Part shown: one piece after another, positions 1 to 8,751 of the stretch | Numbering within the stretch: position 1 is the stretch's first letter | Layout of the letters: each line of letters begins with the position of its first letter | Assembly: GCA_035545255.1 (NCBI GenBank) | Contig: DASZYR010000208.1 | Location: forward strand, 1-14,697 | DNA: 14,697 nt | Source of the DNA: Dokdonella_A sp035545255 | GTDB lineage: Bacteria; Pseudomonadota; Gammaproteobacteria; Xanthomonadales; Rhodanobacteraceae | Direction: 5' to 3' | Program-made: the position numbers and the translations under genes | The notes under the pieces: generated by a model | Databases searched by the model: none | Told to the model about the DNA's origin: nothing | Seen by the model: the letters and a program-made list of their open reading frames with translations, nothing else

Positions 1-2744
1 CGCCGCCGAAGCCGTTCGCCGATTTCCTTGCCGTGGCCTACAGCGAGAACGGCCGCTACGCTCTGCTGTTCGACAAGCACGGCGACGTGCAGACCTGGCG
101 GACCTTGCCCTGGGCGCCGGACGGCGACCTGGTCCGCATCGGCGACGTCGCCGCATCGCGCGACGGCCGTCAGTCGCAGCAATTGCAGGGCGAAGCCTGG
201 CTCACCGACGACGGCGCGACGATGGTGCTGGCCGACGAATCGAAACTTCGCTTCCGCAGCTTCGACGCGCAGCACATGCGCTTGCGACAGACGCTGAAAC
301 TGACCACCGAACAGGACAGCGCAACCGCCTGGGCGCTGCGCCACGACGACAGGCAGCTCGCCATCGGCACCACGGCCGGGCAAATCGCGGTCTGGGATCT
401 GGATACCGGCAAGGCGACGTGGCTGCATTCACGCTTCAACGGCTGGATCTCGCGGCTGCGCTACAGCGCGGACGAAACGCGCCTGCTCGCGATGTCGACC
501 GAACCCAGCGAAATGCGCGTGTTCGACGTGCGCGATCTGGCGCTGGTGGCGCGGTCGGTCAGCCTTGGCAACGAACTCAACTCCGGCACCGCGTCCGATG
601 CCGAGTTCGGGCCGGATGCATCCACCGTCCTCACGAAGCAGCCGGTGACGCGCTCGGTCGTCTGGCGCGTCCCGGAAAGCGGCTATCCGCCGCAGGCGCC
701 GGTACCCGTCATGCCACCCATGGTTGCCGAGTACGCTCGCTTCGCGCTGTCGAGCGATGCACGTTCGCGCCTGATGGCGACGAGCGACAACGGCTTGCTC
801 AAATTGTGGCGCGTGCGCTGGACACGGTTCGTCGGCGGCACCGCCGCACCGATGGTGTCGGACACGCTGCGCTTCGACGGGCGGCATCTGGTCTCCGCCG
901 ACGGCAGCCGCGTCGGCGTGTTCGACGTCGCGACCGGCCGCAGCGTGGGCACGACCATCGCGCTGCCCGAAGCGCCGACCTTCGCCGGCCTGGACGGCAG
1001 CGGCTCACGCGTCGTCGCCATCGCCGGACGCGAGCTGTCTTGCTGGAACTGGCACGACGGAACGCGCTGCTGGCCGGCCGTCGAATTGCCGGATTCGCCG
1101 CTGCGCCTGGGCCTTGCCGCCGACGCGCCGATCATGGCGGTCTCGACCGGGAGCAACGCCGGCGGCAAGTTCTTCGAACGCGTGCGCCTGATCGACCTCG
1201 CGACCGGCAAGCAACGCGGCGCCCCGATCGACATCCGCGGTCCGCTCGGCGCGCTGCGTTTTTCCGACGACGGTCGCCGCCTGCTCGCCTTCGAGTACCG
1301 CGACACGATCAGCACGGATTCCGACGTGTTGCGCGTCATCGACACCGCCTCGGCCACGATCGTGCAGAAGCTGTCGCATCCGGACAAAACGCAGGCACAA
1401 CTCATCGATGCCCGTTTCGCGGACGACGGCAGCATCTGGAGTTATTCCGGTCAGACCGCCTGGGGCGACGGCCCCGAGGACGAACGGATCTGGCATTGGA
1501 GCGCCGACGGCAAGCTGCTGCGCAAATTCGCCGACAGCGGCGGCGACTTCGACCTGCTCCCGCTGCCGCACGGAGGCGGCGTGATCGAGCCCAGCTCGGC
1601 AAACATGTTCGACCGTGCCGGCACGGCGAAAAAGACGCTGACCTTGCCGGACCCCAAGAACCGCGTCAATGCCGAAGCGCTGAGTCCCGACGGCAACCTG
1701 CTCGCGCTCGGCATGCTGGACGGCGTGGACCTCGTCGTCGTCGATCGCAACCAGCGGCTGGTGCCGGACTTCAAGCTGGCATTGCCCAACCACGACGTGG
1801 TACAGCAGCTTGCGTTCGCGCCGGACGGTTCGCGCCTGATCGGCCGCACGATGAGCGGGCACTGGTTCCAGTGGCGCATCGTCGCGGACACGCGGCCGGT
1901 GGGCGAGATCGAACGGGATCTGCGCCTGCGCGACTTCACGGCGCAGGACGCGGACGGAGCCAAGGCCGTGCGGGCCGCGCCCGACCTGTCGGATTCGGAG
2001 CGCCGGCAATTGCGTGCCGCCGATCCGGGACCGGCACCGGAACTCTCCGCAACGAAGACGGCAGCCGGTGCCGACGTTGCCGCGCCGGTTCCGGATTCCC
2101 GCTACGAGCCTCTCGACCTCGATCCGATCGCCAACGTCGAACCGCGTGAGCCGATGAACCGCAGCGCGCGCGTGCCGCCGCACCCGCAGAGTTTTCCGAC
2201 GCTGCCGCGCGGGCTGCAACGCTACGACGGCGTGGACTTCCTGCTCCGCCGCGGCGTGCAGCTTTCCGGCACGCCGGAAAACTTTCTCAATACCGAATTT
2301 CCTGCGCGCTCGCCGCCGCTGCCGATAGCGCCGCAACGCGTCGCCGCGATCGACGCGCTGGTCTTTCAGTTCCAGCACATCACGGGGGAGGCGGCTGCAT
2401 TGCGGCTGCGGTACGCCGACGGCGGCGAGCGCGTGCTGGCCATCGACGGCCACGACGTGCTCTCGTCGCTCGACATCGCCGCGCTGGAAAATCCGGTCAA
2501 GCCCCGTCTCGGCTGGCTCGGCGCCTATGCGACGGGCATGCACTGGTGGGGCATGGGCGACAGCGGCGAAGGGACCGACATGGACAGCACGGTAGTGCGG
2601 CTGGAAAATCCCGAGCCGGACCGCCCGGTCGTTTCGATCTCGCTCGAGGCACCACCGCAGGCTTCACCGAGCCTGCTGTTCCTGGCGCTGACGCTCGAAC
2701 CCGCCGACACCGCGCGATCCAGCTCGCAGACGTTGCCGCCATAA
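1..2744 (+). CDS. WD40-like beta-propeller protein with C-terminal sandwich-like domain (5' end outside window)
   Basis: The frame is open from the first base (first full codon at 3) with no stop before TAA at 2742-2744, so this is the C-terminal part of a longer protein; the GTG at 33 is internal. About 650 residues show blade-like repeats ending in WD-type signatures (IAVWDLDTGKATW, MRVFDVRDL, LLKLWRVRW, GHWFQWRI), as in one or two beta-propellers. A Pro/Ala-rich linker follows (nt ~2030-2215), then a C-terminal domain (nt ~2220-2700) opening with LQRYDGVDFLLRRGVQLSG and rich in alternating strands, which I read as a galactose-binding-like beta-sandwich. Propellers usually act as protein-binding scaffolds; the catalytic or sensory partner, if any, would lie in the missing N-terminus. 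It converges on the next gene with only 73 bp between. Function unknown; the repeat call is firm, the C-terminal fold is inference. Confidence 0.8.
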   Translation, partial: PPKPFADFLAVAYSENGRYALLFDKHGDVQTWRTLPWAPDGDLVRIGDVAASRDGRQSQQLQGEAWLTDDGATMVLADESKLRFRSFDAQHMRLRQTLKLTTEQDSATAWALRHDDRQLAIGTTAGQIAVWDLDTGKATWLHSRFNGWISRLRYSADETRLLAMSTEPSEMRVFDVRDLALVARSVSLGNELNSGTASDAEFGPDASTVLTKQPVTRSVVWRVPESGYPPQAPVPVMPPMVAEYARFALSSDARSRLMATSDNGLLKLWRVRWTRFVGGTAAPMVSDTLRFDGRHLVSADGSRVGVFDVATGRSVGTTIALPEAPTFAGLDGSGSRVVAIAGRELSCWNWHDGTRCWPAVELPDSPLRLGLAADAPIMAVSTGSNAGGKFFERVRLIDLATGKQRGAPIDIRGPLGALRFSDDGRRLLAFEYRDTISTDSDVLRVIDTASATIVQKLSHPDKTQAQLIDARFADDGSIWSYSGQTAWGDGPEDERIWHWSADGKLLRKFADSGGDFDLLPLPHGGGVIEPSSANMFDRAGTAKKTLTLPDPKNRVNAEALSPDGNLLALGMLDGVDLVVVDRNQRLVPDFKLALPNHDVVQQLAFAPDGSRLIGRTMSGHWFQWRIVADTRPVGEIERDLRLRDFTAQDADGAKAVRAAPDLSDSERRQLRAADPGPAPELSATKTAAGADVAAPVPDSRYEPLDLDPIANVEPREPMNRSARVPPHPQSFPTLPRGLQRYDGVDFLLRRGVQLSGTPENFLNTEFPARSPPLPIAPQRVAAIDALVFQFQHITGEAAALRLRYADGGERVLAIDGHDVLSSLDIAALENPVKPRLGWLGAYATGMHWWGMGDSGEGTDMDSTVVRLENPEPDRPVVSISLEAPPQASPSLLFLALTLEPADTARSSSQTLPP

Positions 2745-2746
2745 CG

Positions 2747-2766
2747 CCGGGATACGCAGCATCCGG
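2747..2766. terminator. weak imperfect hairpin between convergent genes
   Basis: Directly after the TAA of the propeller gene, CCGGGAT pairs with ATCCGG around a short loop with one bulged G. There is no T-run. It lies in the 73-bp gap between convergent genes, where a bidirectional terminator would be expected, but the structure is marginal. Confidence 0.2.
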
Positions 2767-2817
2767 GGCGCCGCATTGCAAAGCGATCGAGCGGCGACCG
2801 GCAGCCGTGACGCAACG

Positions 2818-4686
2818 TCAGTGCCGTTCGGCTATTTGCGCGGCGCGCTCCACCGTCGCCGCGCATCGCGCGAGCGCGGGCTCGATCTCGCGCTCGCGCC
2901 GCCGCCATTTCCCGGCATCGGGCGCGCTGACGGTGTGTCGCGCGAGCGGCAGGTGGTCGGACAGCGTGCGATCCCAACCGAAATCGATCGCCGCGCAGAG
3001 GCGCGCGATCTCCGCGGCGGGATCGGCGATGAGCGCGTCGTAGCGCGCAACGCACCAGCGCGCCGGCGGCATGGACTCGAGGTCGTCGAGCAGGATGCGC
3101 GTGGCGGTTTCCCATTGCGCGGCGACGATGTCCGGCAGCGGTCGTCCGATCAGCTCGCGCCAGCCCGGCGTCAGGAGCAGCGACCACGTGAGTCCCGTCC
3201 AGCCGGGCAATCGCGGATAGGTGCGGAAACCCGCCGATTCCCACGCTTCCATCATGCTCGCCAGCACCTGGCGCGGATCACGATGCAAGTAGACGAACAG
3301 CGCATCGGGGAACACGCGGTCGAGGAACGGAACGCGCAGCGCGTTCTTCGGCGTCTTTTCGAGCAGACGGATGCGGCCTTGGGCGGGGTGCCCGTCGCGG
3401 TCGAACGCGGCGGCACGGAAGCGCTCGCGCAGGGCTTCGATCACGTCCGGCGATGCATCGGCCGCGTCGAGGCGGTTCGAGGTGAATCCGCGCGCCTTGG
3501 TCGCGAGCGCGGGAATGCCCTCGATCACGCCGTGGCTCTCGCCGCCGATCGTGCACGCGCTCGGGCTCAGCGCCAGCGTTTCGAAGAGCAGCGTCGAGCC
3601 CGAGCGTGGCGGCGACACGATGAAAACCGGCCGATCGAACGCGCAGGAGACCTTGCCGGCGAACGGCTTCGAAATCGAAGCGTTCGCTTTCGACGCCGTC
3701 GGAGCACTCGCGGCGGGCGTGCGCGCGCTCTCTTCGGTCGTCGCGGCGGCGTCGGGCCGGCGCACGGCTCGGCGCAAGAGGCCGGCCATCGATGCGCCGA
3801 AATCAGCGCCGTTGCGCAGCCGGATCCCTGCGGCGAGCTGCTTCGTCTGCGCGAGATAGCCGTCGAGCAGCTCGCGGTAGTGCGGCAGCGCCGCATCGTC
3901 CGCGCCGAAGCGGAACCACAACGTCTGCCACTGCATCACGAACGCGCCGGCAATGCCGGCGACGGCGTCCATGCGCGGCTGCGGATCGACTTCGCCGAGA
4001 AGGAATCGCACGTGGTCGCGCAGCTCCCAGTAGCTCATCGGCGACTGGCTGTTGACCGACTCGAACATCAACATCGGCGCAGCCGACGGCTGCGGAGCGA
4101 CGAAGCGAGGATTCCAGCCGGCTCGCGGCGCCGTGTGCGGGCGGCCGGCGTTGACGAGATTCCAGAATGCCGCGCCGCCGACCGTGTCGACGACGAGATG
4201 GATGCGCGGGTTGTCCGCGTCGTTCAGCACATGGTGCATGCGCCACGTATCGAAGATCCAGCATTCGCCGGCGGCCATGTTGACCGCGGCGTCGCCGCAC
4301 GAGAAACGCACGGCCGGCGAAGTCAGGATCGGAACATGCACGCGGACGCGCTCGTTCCAGTAGTAGTCCGAATCGATGTGCCGATCGACCTCCGCGCGGC
4401 CGGACAGGCGCATCAGGCGGATGCGCCCCAGCACCGCGTCGAGGCTGCCCAGCACCTGCTGCATGTACGCGCTCTGCAGCAACGCGGGTGTCGGCCGCAT
4501 CCGGCCCTCGAGGGCGTCGCCGCGCGCCGGATCGCCGTCGGCGGCGACCAGAGGCAGCGCGGTATTGCCCTCGATTCCACTCGGATGCGCTCGCCACATG
4601 TCCTCGCCGAACGCGCCGATTTCCGCGGCAAGCGCGCCGGCATCGAAGAGCAGCGGAAGCTGGATGAATGGAAAGGCGAGCTTCAT
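2818..4686 (-). CDS. Aspartyl/asparaginyl beta-hydroxylase domain fused to PAPS-dependent sulfotransferase
   Basis: 622 aa in two domains. Residues ~1-180 match the 2-oxoglutarate/Fe(II) Asp/Asn beta-hydroxylase (AspH/LpxO-like) fold: HID at 103-105, VRVHVPI at 114-120, FDTWRMHHVLN at 145-155 with the second metal His at 151, and Arg161 positioned for 2-oxoglutarate. Residues ~350-620 are a sulfotransferase: PAPS 5'-phosphosulfate loop FIVSPPRSGST (355-365), EKTPKN (443-448), and the 3'-phosphate motif HRDPRQVLASMMEAW (468-482). Residues ~180-305 are unassigned and ~305-345 form an Ala/Ser/Thr-rich hinge. The expected chemistry is hydroxylation of a carbon, then possible sulfation of a hydroxyl; whether both act on one molecule is inference. 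ATG at 4684-4686 is chosen because hydroxylase homology begins at once; the Shine-Dalgarno is weak. No signal peptide, so cytoplasmic. Divergent from the amide operon. Confidence 0.88.
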   Translation of the reverse strand: MKLAFPFIQLPLLFDAGALAAEIGAFGEDMWRAHPSGIEGNTALPLVAADGDPARGDALEGRMRPTPALLQSAYMQQVLGSLDAVLGRIRLMRLSGRAEVDRHIDSDYYWNERVRVHVPILTSPAVRFSCGDAAVNMAAGECWIFDTWRMHHVLNDADNPRIHLVVDTVGGAAFWNLVNAGRPHTAPRAGWNPRFVAPQPSAAPMLMFESVNSQSPMSYWELRDHVRFLLGEVDPQPRMDAVAGIAGAFVMQWQTLWFRFGADDAALPHYRELLDGYLAQTKQLAAGIRLRNGADFGASMAGLLRRAVRRPDAAATTEESARTPAASAPTASKANASISKPFAGKVSCAFDRPVFIVSPPRSGSTLLFETLALSPSACTIGGESHGVIEGIPALATKARGFTSNRLDAADASPDVIEALRERFRAAAFDRDGHPAQGRIRLLEKTPKNALRVPFLDRVFPDALFVYLHRDPRQVLASMMEAWESAGFRTYPRLPGWTGLTWSLLLTPGWRELIGRPLPDIVAAQWETATRILLDDLESMPPARWCVARYDALIADPAAEIARLCAAIDFGWDRTLSDHLPLARHTVSAPDAGKWRRREREIEPALARCAATVERAAQIAERH

Positions 4687-4742
4687 GGATTCCGGGATCG
4701 AGCGCGAGACCGGCGCGCGACAGCGGCGCGGGCCGGTCGCGA

Positions 4743-4772
4743 ATCATAGCGGTCCTGATCGGCGACTTCGAA
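4743..4772 (-). promoter_or_regulatory. candidate promoter of the hydroxylase-sulfotransferase gene
   Basis: Read on the minus strand, TATGAT (4743-4748) matches the sigma-70 -10 consensus at five of six bases and lies about 57 nt upstream of the ATG. The best -35 partner is TTCGAA (4767-4772) at 18-bp spacing, only three of six matches. The 264-bp gap 4687-4950 between divergent genes must hold promoters for both directions; for the plus strand I see only a weak GATAAC at 4912-4917. Confidence 0.3.
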
Positions 4773-4950
4773 ACCACTGCCGTCCTTCGGCCAATCCAGG
4801 GGACTCGGGCGGATGATTCGGCGGCCGGGAGACCCCGCTTCGATTCCTTCCCCGCCGCGCGTTTTCCGCGACGCGCTCCTCTCGGGCGTCTGTACGCCAC
4901 AGCGCCGTTGCGATAACGTGAACGGCGATCAGGAGCACGGGAAGCGGCTC

Positions 4951-6897
4951 GTGTGCGGCATCGCGGGTTTCATCGGCGCGACGGGAGATGCCGGCGCGGA
5001 TCGGCCATTGCTCGAAAGCATGCTGGCGCTCCTGGCGCATCGAGGCCCCGACGGCAGCGGGATTCATCTCGAGAGCGGCGTCGGCCTTGCGCATGTCCGG
5101 CTTTCCATCATCGATCCCGCCGGCGGCGAGCAGCCGATGCGGCGCGGCCCTCTCGCGGTCGCATTCAACGGCGAAATCTTCAACTACATCGAACTGCGCG
5201 CGGAATTGAGACGGCAGGGACACGTCTTCCGCACCGATTCCGACACCGAAGTCATCCTGCATCTTTACGAGCGTTACGGCGATCGCTTCGTCGAGCATCT
5301 GAACGGGCAGTTCGCGATCGCGCTCTGGGACGGTGCCGGCGAGCGCCTGCTGCTCGCTCGCGACCGGGCGGGCATCCGTCCGCTGTTTCACGCGCGAGGA
5401 CGCGGGCGCCTGTGGTTCGCGTCCGAGATCAAGGCGATCCTGGCCGCGCTGCCGGAACGCGCGGTGCTCGACGCGAAGGGGCTGCTGCAGACATTTACGT
5501 TCTGGGGCCCCGTCGATCCCGACACCGTTTTCGAAGGGATCTCCAGCGTGCCGCCCGGAACGCTGGTCGTGCTCGACCGGAACGGCGCCGAGACGCACAA
5601 GCGCTACTGGGACTGGACCTTCCCTTCCCGCGCCGAATCGGCCGGATTCGCTTCGATCGACGAAGCGACGGACGCGCTGCGGGAGCTCCTGGTCGATGCG
5701 GTGCGCCTGCAGCTTCGCGCGGACGTGCCGGTCGGCGCCTACCTCAGCGGCGGCCTCGATTCCTCCGGCATCGTCGCGCTCGCGCGCCGGTTCACCGACG
5801 CGCCGGTACGCACGTTCTCGATCGCGTTCGAGGATGCGGAATTCGACGAGAGCGAGCACCAGCAGGCGATGGTGCGCCACATCGGAACCGAGCACACCAC
5901 GCTCCGCTGCACGCGCCGCGACATCGGCGAGGCGTTTGCGCGCCTGATCCGCCATACCGAGGCTCCGGTGCTGCGCACGGCGCCGGCTCCGCTGATGCTG
6001 CTCGCGCGCACGGTGCGCGAGGCCGGCTACAAGGTCGTGCTCACCGGCGAGGGCGCAGACGAGGTGTTCGCCGGATACGACATCTTCAAGGAAGCGAAAG
6101 TGCGCCGCTTCTGGGCCCGCCAGCCCGGCTCGACGTGGCGCCCTCGCCTGCTTGGCCGCCTTTACGGCTACCTGGAGAACTCGCCTGTCGGGAATCCCGC
6201 GTTCGCGCGCGCGTTCTTCGGCCAGGGCCGCGAGCACATGGGTCGCCCGATCTTCGCGCACGTTCCGCGCTGGACGACCTCCGGGCGAGCGCTCGCGTTC
6301 CTTTCCGCGGACCTCAAGGCGTCAGCGGATTCCTGGGATCCGCTGACGTTCTACGAGGAACGTCTTCCGAAAGACGTCATGGACTGGGCGCCGCTGGCGC
6401 GCGACCAGTACGTCGAGGCGAAATCGCTGATGGCGTCCTACCTCCTGTCCTCGCAGGGCGATCGCGTCGCGATGGCAAGCTCGATCGAAGGCCGTTTCCC
6501 GTATCTCGATCACCGGCTGATCGAGTTCGCCAATCGCCTGCCGTCGCGCTGGAAGCTCCGCGGCCTCACCGAGAAGTTCATCCTGCGCCGCGCGCTCGGC
6601 GACCTGCTTCCGGACGACATCCTCCGCCGCACGAAGCAGCCCTACCGCTCTCCCGACGCGCGAAGCTTCTTCGTCGGCAGCGAGCCGCTCGATTTCGTGG
6701 GAGACCTCCTCAGCCCGGACCGCATCCGCACGGCCGGATACTTCGACGAAGGCGCCGTGTCGCGCCTGTTCGAGAAGTGCCGCAGCGGCAGGGCCACGGG
6801 ATTCGCCGACAACCAGGCGTTCGTCGGCATCCTTTCGACGATGCTCCTGGACGAGGCCTTCGTCCGGCGGCGCAGCCTTTCCTCGGCGGCGGCCTGA
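4951..6897 (+). CDS. asnB: Asparagine synthase-family glutamine-dependent amidotransferase
   Basis: 648 aa with both halves of class II asparagine synthetases. The glutaminase half has nucleophile Cys2 (CGIAGF), RGPDG at 31-35, Arg50, NGEIFNY at 73-79 and Asp98. The ATP-pyrophosphatase half has the PP-loop SGGLDSSG (266-273) and LTGEGADEVFAGYD. Family chemistry: glutamine is hydrolysed, ammonia is channelled inside, and an adenylated carboxylate becomes an amide. I chose GTG at 4951 because Cys must follow the initiator Met; an upstream ATG at 4813 in the same frame would bury the nucleophile under 46 residues. AGGAG lies at 4931-4935, rather far. It is longer than E. coli AsnB (554 aa), like secondary-metabolism and exopolysaccharide amidotransferases. 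It heads a six-gene operon, 37 bp before the carrier protein, so the acceptor is probably not free aspartate (inference). Confidence 0.92.
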   Translation: MCGIAGFIGATGDAGADRPLLESMLALLAHRGPDGSGIHLESGVGLAHVRLSIIDPAGGEQPMRRGPLAVAFNGEIFNYIELRAELRRQGHVFRTDSDTEVILHLYERYGDRFVEHLNGQFAIALWDGAGERLLLARDRAGIRPLFHARGRGRLWFASEIKAILAALPERAVLDAKGLLQTFTFWGPVDPDTVFEGISSVPPGTLVVLDRNGAETHKRYWDWTFPSRAESAGFASIDEATDALRELLVDAVRLQLRADVPVGAYLSGGLDSSGIVALARRFTDAPVRTFSIAFEDAEFDESEHQQAMVRHIGTEHTTLRCTRRDIGEAFARLIRHTEAPVLRTAPAPLMLLARTVREAGYKVVLTGEGADEVFAGYDIFKEAKVRRFWARQPGSTWRPRLLGRLYGYLENSPVGNPAFARAFFGQGREHMGRPIFAHVPRWTTSGRALAFLSADLKASADSWDPLTFYEERLPKDVMDWAPLARDQYVEAKSLMASYLLSSQGDRVAMASSIEGRFPYLDHRLIEFANRLPSRWKLRGLTEKFILRRALGDLLPDDILRRTKQPYRSPDARSFFVGSEPLDFVGDLLSPDRIRTAGYFDEGAVSRLFEKCRSGRATGFADNQAFVGILSTMLLDEAFVRRRSLSSAAA

Positions 6898-6934
6898 TCC
6901 GCCGCGCCGCAATATTTCATCCACCGGAACCGAC

Positions 6935-7201
6935 ATGCAGAACGACATCGACGGGATTCGCGGCAAGGTCCGCGCCTACATTCTCGAGAATCTCCTCTTC
7001 ACCAGCGACGCATCGCAGCTCGACGACGATGCGTCGCTGCTCGAACGCGGCATCATCGATTCGACCGGCGTGCTCGAGATCGTGATGTTTCTCGAAGAAG
7101 AGTTCGGCATCAAGGTCAAGGACAGCGACATGCTTCCGGAGAATTTCGACAAGGTCGAAAGCATCGCGCGCTTCGTCGGGCGCAGCATGGGCACCGCGTG
7201 A
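6935..7201 (+). CDS. Acyl carrier protein with DSTG phosphopantetheine site
   Basis: 88 aa, acidic and helical, the usual carrier-protein length. The attachment Ser43 sits in GIIDSTGVLEIV (39-50) at the start of helix II, followed by FLEEEFGIKV and the helix III region ENFDKVESIARFV. Fatty-acid ACPs have DSL at this site; DST with GVLE is typical of stand-alone carriers paired with AMP-forming ligases in specialised or exopolysaccharide loci. It would carry an acyl or aminoacyl thioester on a 4'-phosphopantetheine arm added by a host transferase. Its TGA overlaps the ATG of the downstream ligase by one base, which strongly links the two as loading enzyme and carrier. Only a weak GGA precedes the ATG. 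The cargo cannot be read from the sequence. Confidence 0.92.
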   Translation: MQNDIDGIRGKVRAYILENLLFTSDASQLDDDASLLERGIIDSTGVLEIVMFLEEEFGIKVKDSDMLPENFDKVESIARFVGRSMGTA

Positions 7202-8751
7202 TGCGCCCGCAGCGTCTGCTGCACGACAGCCTGCTCGCCGCCTGCGAGGCCGACGGCGGCGCCGCGAAAAACGCCGTCATCGTCGAAGGCCGCGCGCACA
7301 CCTACGCCGAGCTGTTCGACGCCGCATCGCGTCTCGCCTCGGCATTGCACGATCGCGGCGTGCAGCGCGGCGATCGCGTCGCGATCTACATGGACAACAC
7401 CTGGCCGTGCGTCGTCTCGATCTTCGCGACGCTGCTCGCGGGCGGCGCGTTCCTGATCGTCAATCCGCAGACCAAGTCCGACAAGCTCGCGTTCATCCTC
7501 GAAGACAGCGGCGCGCGCGTGCTGCTGACCGATGCGCATCTCGCGAAGGAATATCGCGCCGCGCTCGACGGCGTGCGCGCGAAGCCCGCGGTCATCGCCT
7601 CGGGCATGTCCGCCGACGAGGCGGAATCGTTCGACGCCGTGATCGCGAACGCCGTTCCCCTGCGCCAGCGGATGCCGACGATACCGCTCGACCTCGCCGC
7701 TCTCATCTACACGTCGGGCAGCACGGGCAATCCCAAAGGCGTCATGCAGACGCACCAGTCGATGGCGTTCGCCTGCGGCAGCCTCGTCGAATACCTGCGG
7801 CTCGGTCCGGAAGACCGCATCCTCTGCGCGCTGCCGCTCGCATTCGACTACGGCCTTTACCAGCTCCTGATGAGCGTGCGCCTCGGCGCCACGCTCGTGC
7901 TGGAGCGCTCGTTCACCTTCCCCGCCCAGGTGTTCGCGCGGATGCGCGAGACGCGCGTCACGGTGTTTCCGGGCGTGCCCACCGTCTTCGCGATGCTGCT
8001 CGCAGCGCACGGCCGCGAACCGCTCTCTTTTCCGGACGTCGCTCGCGTGACCAACACCGCCGCCGCGCTGCCGGACGATTTCGCGCTGCGCCTGCGCGAG
8101 GTCTTTCCGAACGCGCTGATCTACAAGATGTACGGCCTGACCGAATGCAAGCGCGTCAGCTACCTCGAGCCCGAGCTCGTCGACGCGAAGCCGGGATCGG
8201 TCGGCAAGGCCATTCCCGGCACCGAGATCTATCTGCTCGCCGCGGACGGCAGGGAAGTGCCCGCCGGCGAAGTCGGCATCCTGCACGTGCGCGGGCCGCA
8301 TGTCATGCTGGGCTACTGGAACCGTCCGGGTCTCACGGAGGTCATGCTGAAGCCCGGCAAGCTGCCCGGCGAGCGCGTCCTCTGCACGCAGGATCACTTC
8401 CGCATGGACGACGAAGGCTTTCTCTATTTCGTCGGACGCACCGACGACATCATCAAGACGCGCGGAGAGAAGGTCAGCCCGGTCGAAGTCGAGAACGTCC
8501 TGCACGCGATCGCGGGCATCCGCGAGGCCGCGGTCGTCGGCGTTCCCGACGACGTGCTCGGCCAGGCGATCCGCGCGTACGTCGTGCCGAACGCCGGCGC
8601 ATCGCTCAACGAACGCGAAATACGCGCGCAGTGCGCCGCAAGGCTCGAGAACTTCATGGTTCCGCGCGACATCGTCTTCTGCGACGACCTGCCGCGCACG
8701 ACCACCGGCAAGGTGAGCCGCAAGGCGCTGCTCGAAAATCCGCCGGCATGA
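7201..8751 (+). CDS. AMP-forming acyl/aminoacyl ligase (ANL superfamily), probable carrier-protein loader
   Basis: 516 aa with the ANL core motifs: phosphate loop TSGSTGNPKG (171-180), YGLTE (311-315), hinge GRTDD (412-416) leading into IIKTRGEKVSPVEVE, and the C-terminal catalytic Lys504 in TTGKVSRK. It adenylates a carboxylate and transfers the acyl group to a thiol, either CoA or, given the adjacent carrier gene, phosphopantetheine on that carrier (inference). The ATG at 7201 overlaps the carrier stop (TGATG); a GTG one codon earlier is possible but less likely. The resemblance is to stand-alone ligases of exosortase/exopolysaccharide and NRPS-like loci rather than fatty-acid degradation. 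No condensation or carrier domain is fused. It overlaps the next gene as ATGA at 8748-8751. Substrate specificity is not predictable by eye. Confidence 0.9.
   Translation: MRPQRLLHDSLLAACEADGGAAKNAVIVEGRAHTYAELFDAASRLASALHDRGVQRGDRVAIYMDNTWPCVVSIFATLLAGGAFLIVNPQTKSDKLAFILEDSGARVLLTDAHLAKEYRAALDGVRAKPAVIASGMSADEAESFDAVIANAVPLRQRMPTIPLDLAALIYTSGSTGNPKGVMQTHQSMAFACGSLVEYLRLGPEDRILCALPLAFDYGLYQLLMSVRLGATLVLERSFTFPAQVFARMRETRVTVFPGVPTVFAMLLAAHGREPLSFPDVARVTNTAAALPDDFALRLREVFPNALIYKMYGLTECKRVSYLEPELVDAKPGSVGKAIPGTEIYLLAADGREVPAGEVGILHVRGPHVMLGYWNRPGLTEVMLKPGKLPGERVLCTQDHFRMDDEGFLYFVGRTDDIIKTRGEKVSPVEVENVLHAIAGIREAAVVGVPDDVLGQAIRAYVVPNAGASLNEREIRAQCAARLENFMVPRDIVFCDDLPRTTTGKVSRKALLENPPA

Noticed and set aside
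1005..2543. 512-codon minus-strand frame opposite the propeller gene
   Set aside because: No family motifs; antisense shadow of a gene with clear propeller repeats.
2776..4749. 657-codon plus-strand open frame opposite the hydroxylase-sulfotransferase gene
   Set aside because: Arg/Ala-rich with no motif; the minus strand carries two full sets of conserved domain motifs, so this is a GC-rich shadow.
4744..6261. 505-codon minus-strand frame opposite the asparagine synthase homologue
   Set aside because: Composition typical of an antisense shadow; the plus strand has all catalytic residues.
4951..8751. Exosortase/PEP-CTERM exopolysaccharide locus
   Set aside because: The amidotransferase, ACP and ligase trio is suggestive, but no exosortase, glycosyltransferase or chain-length gene is in the window.
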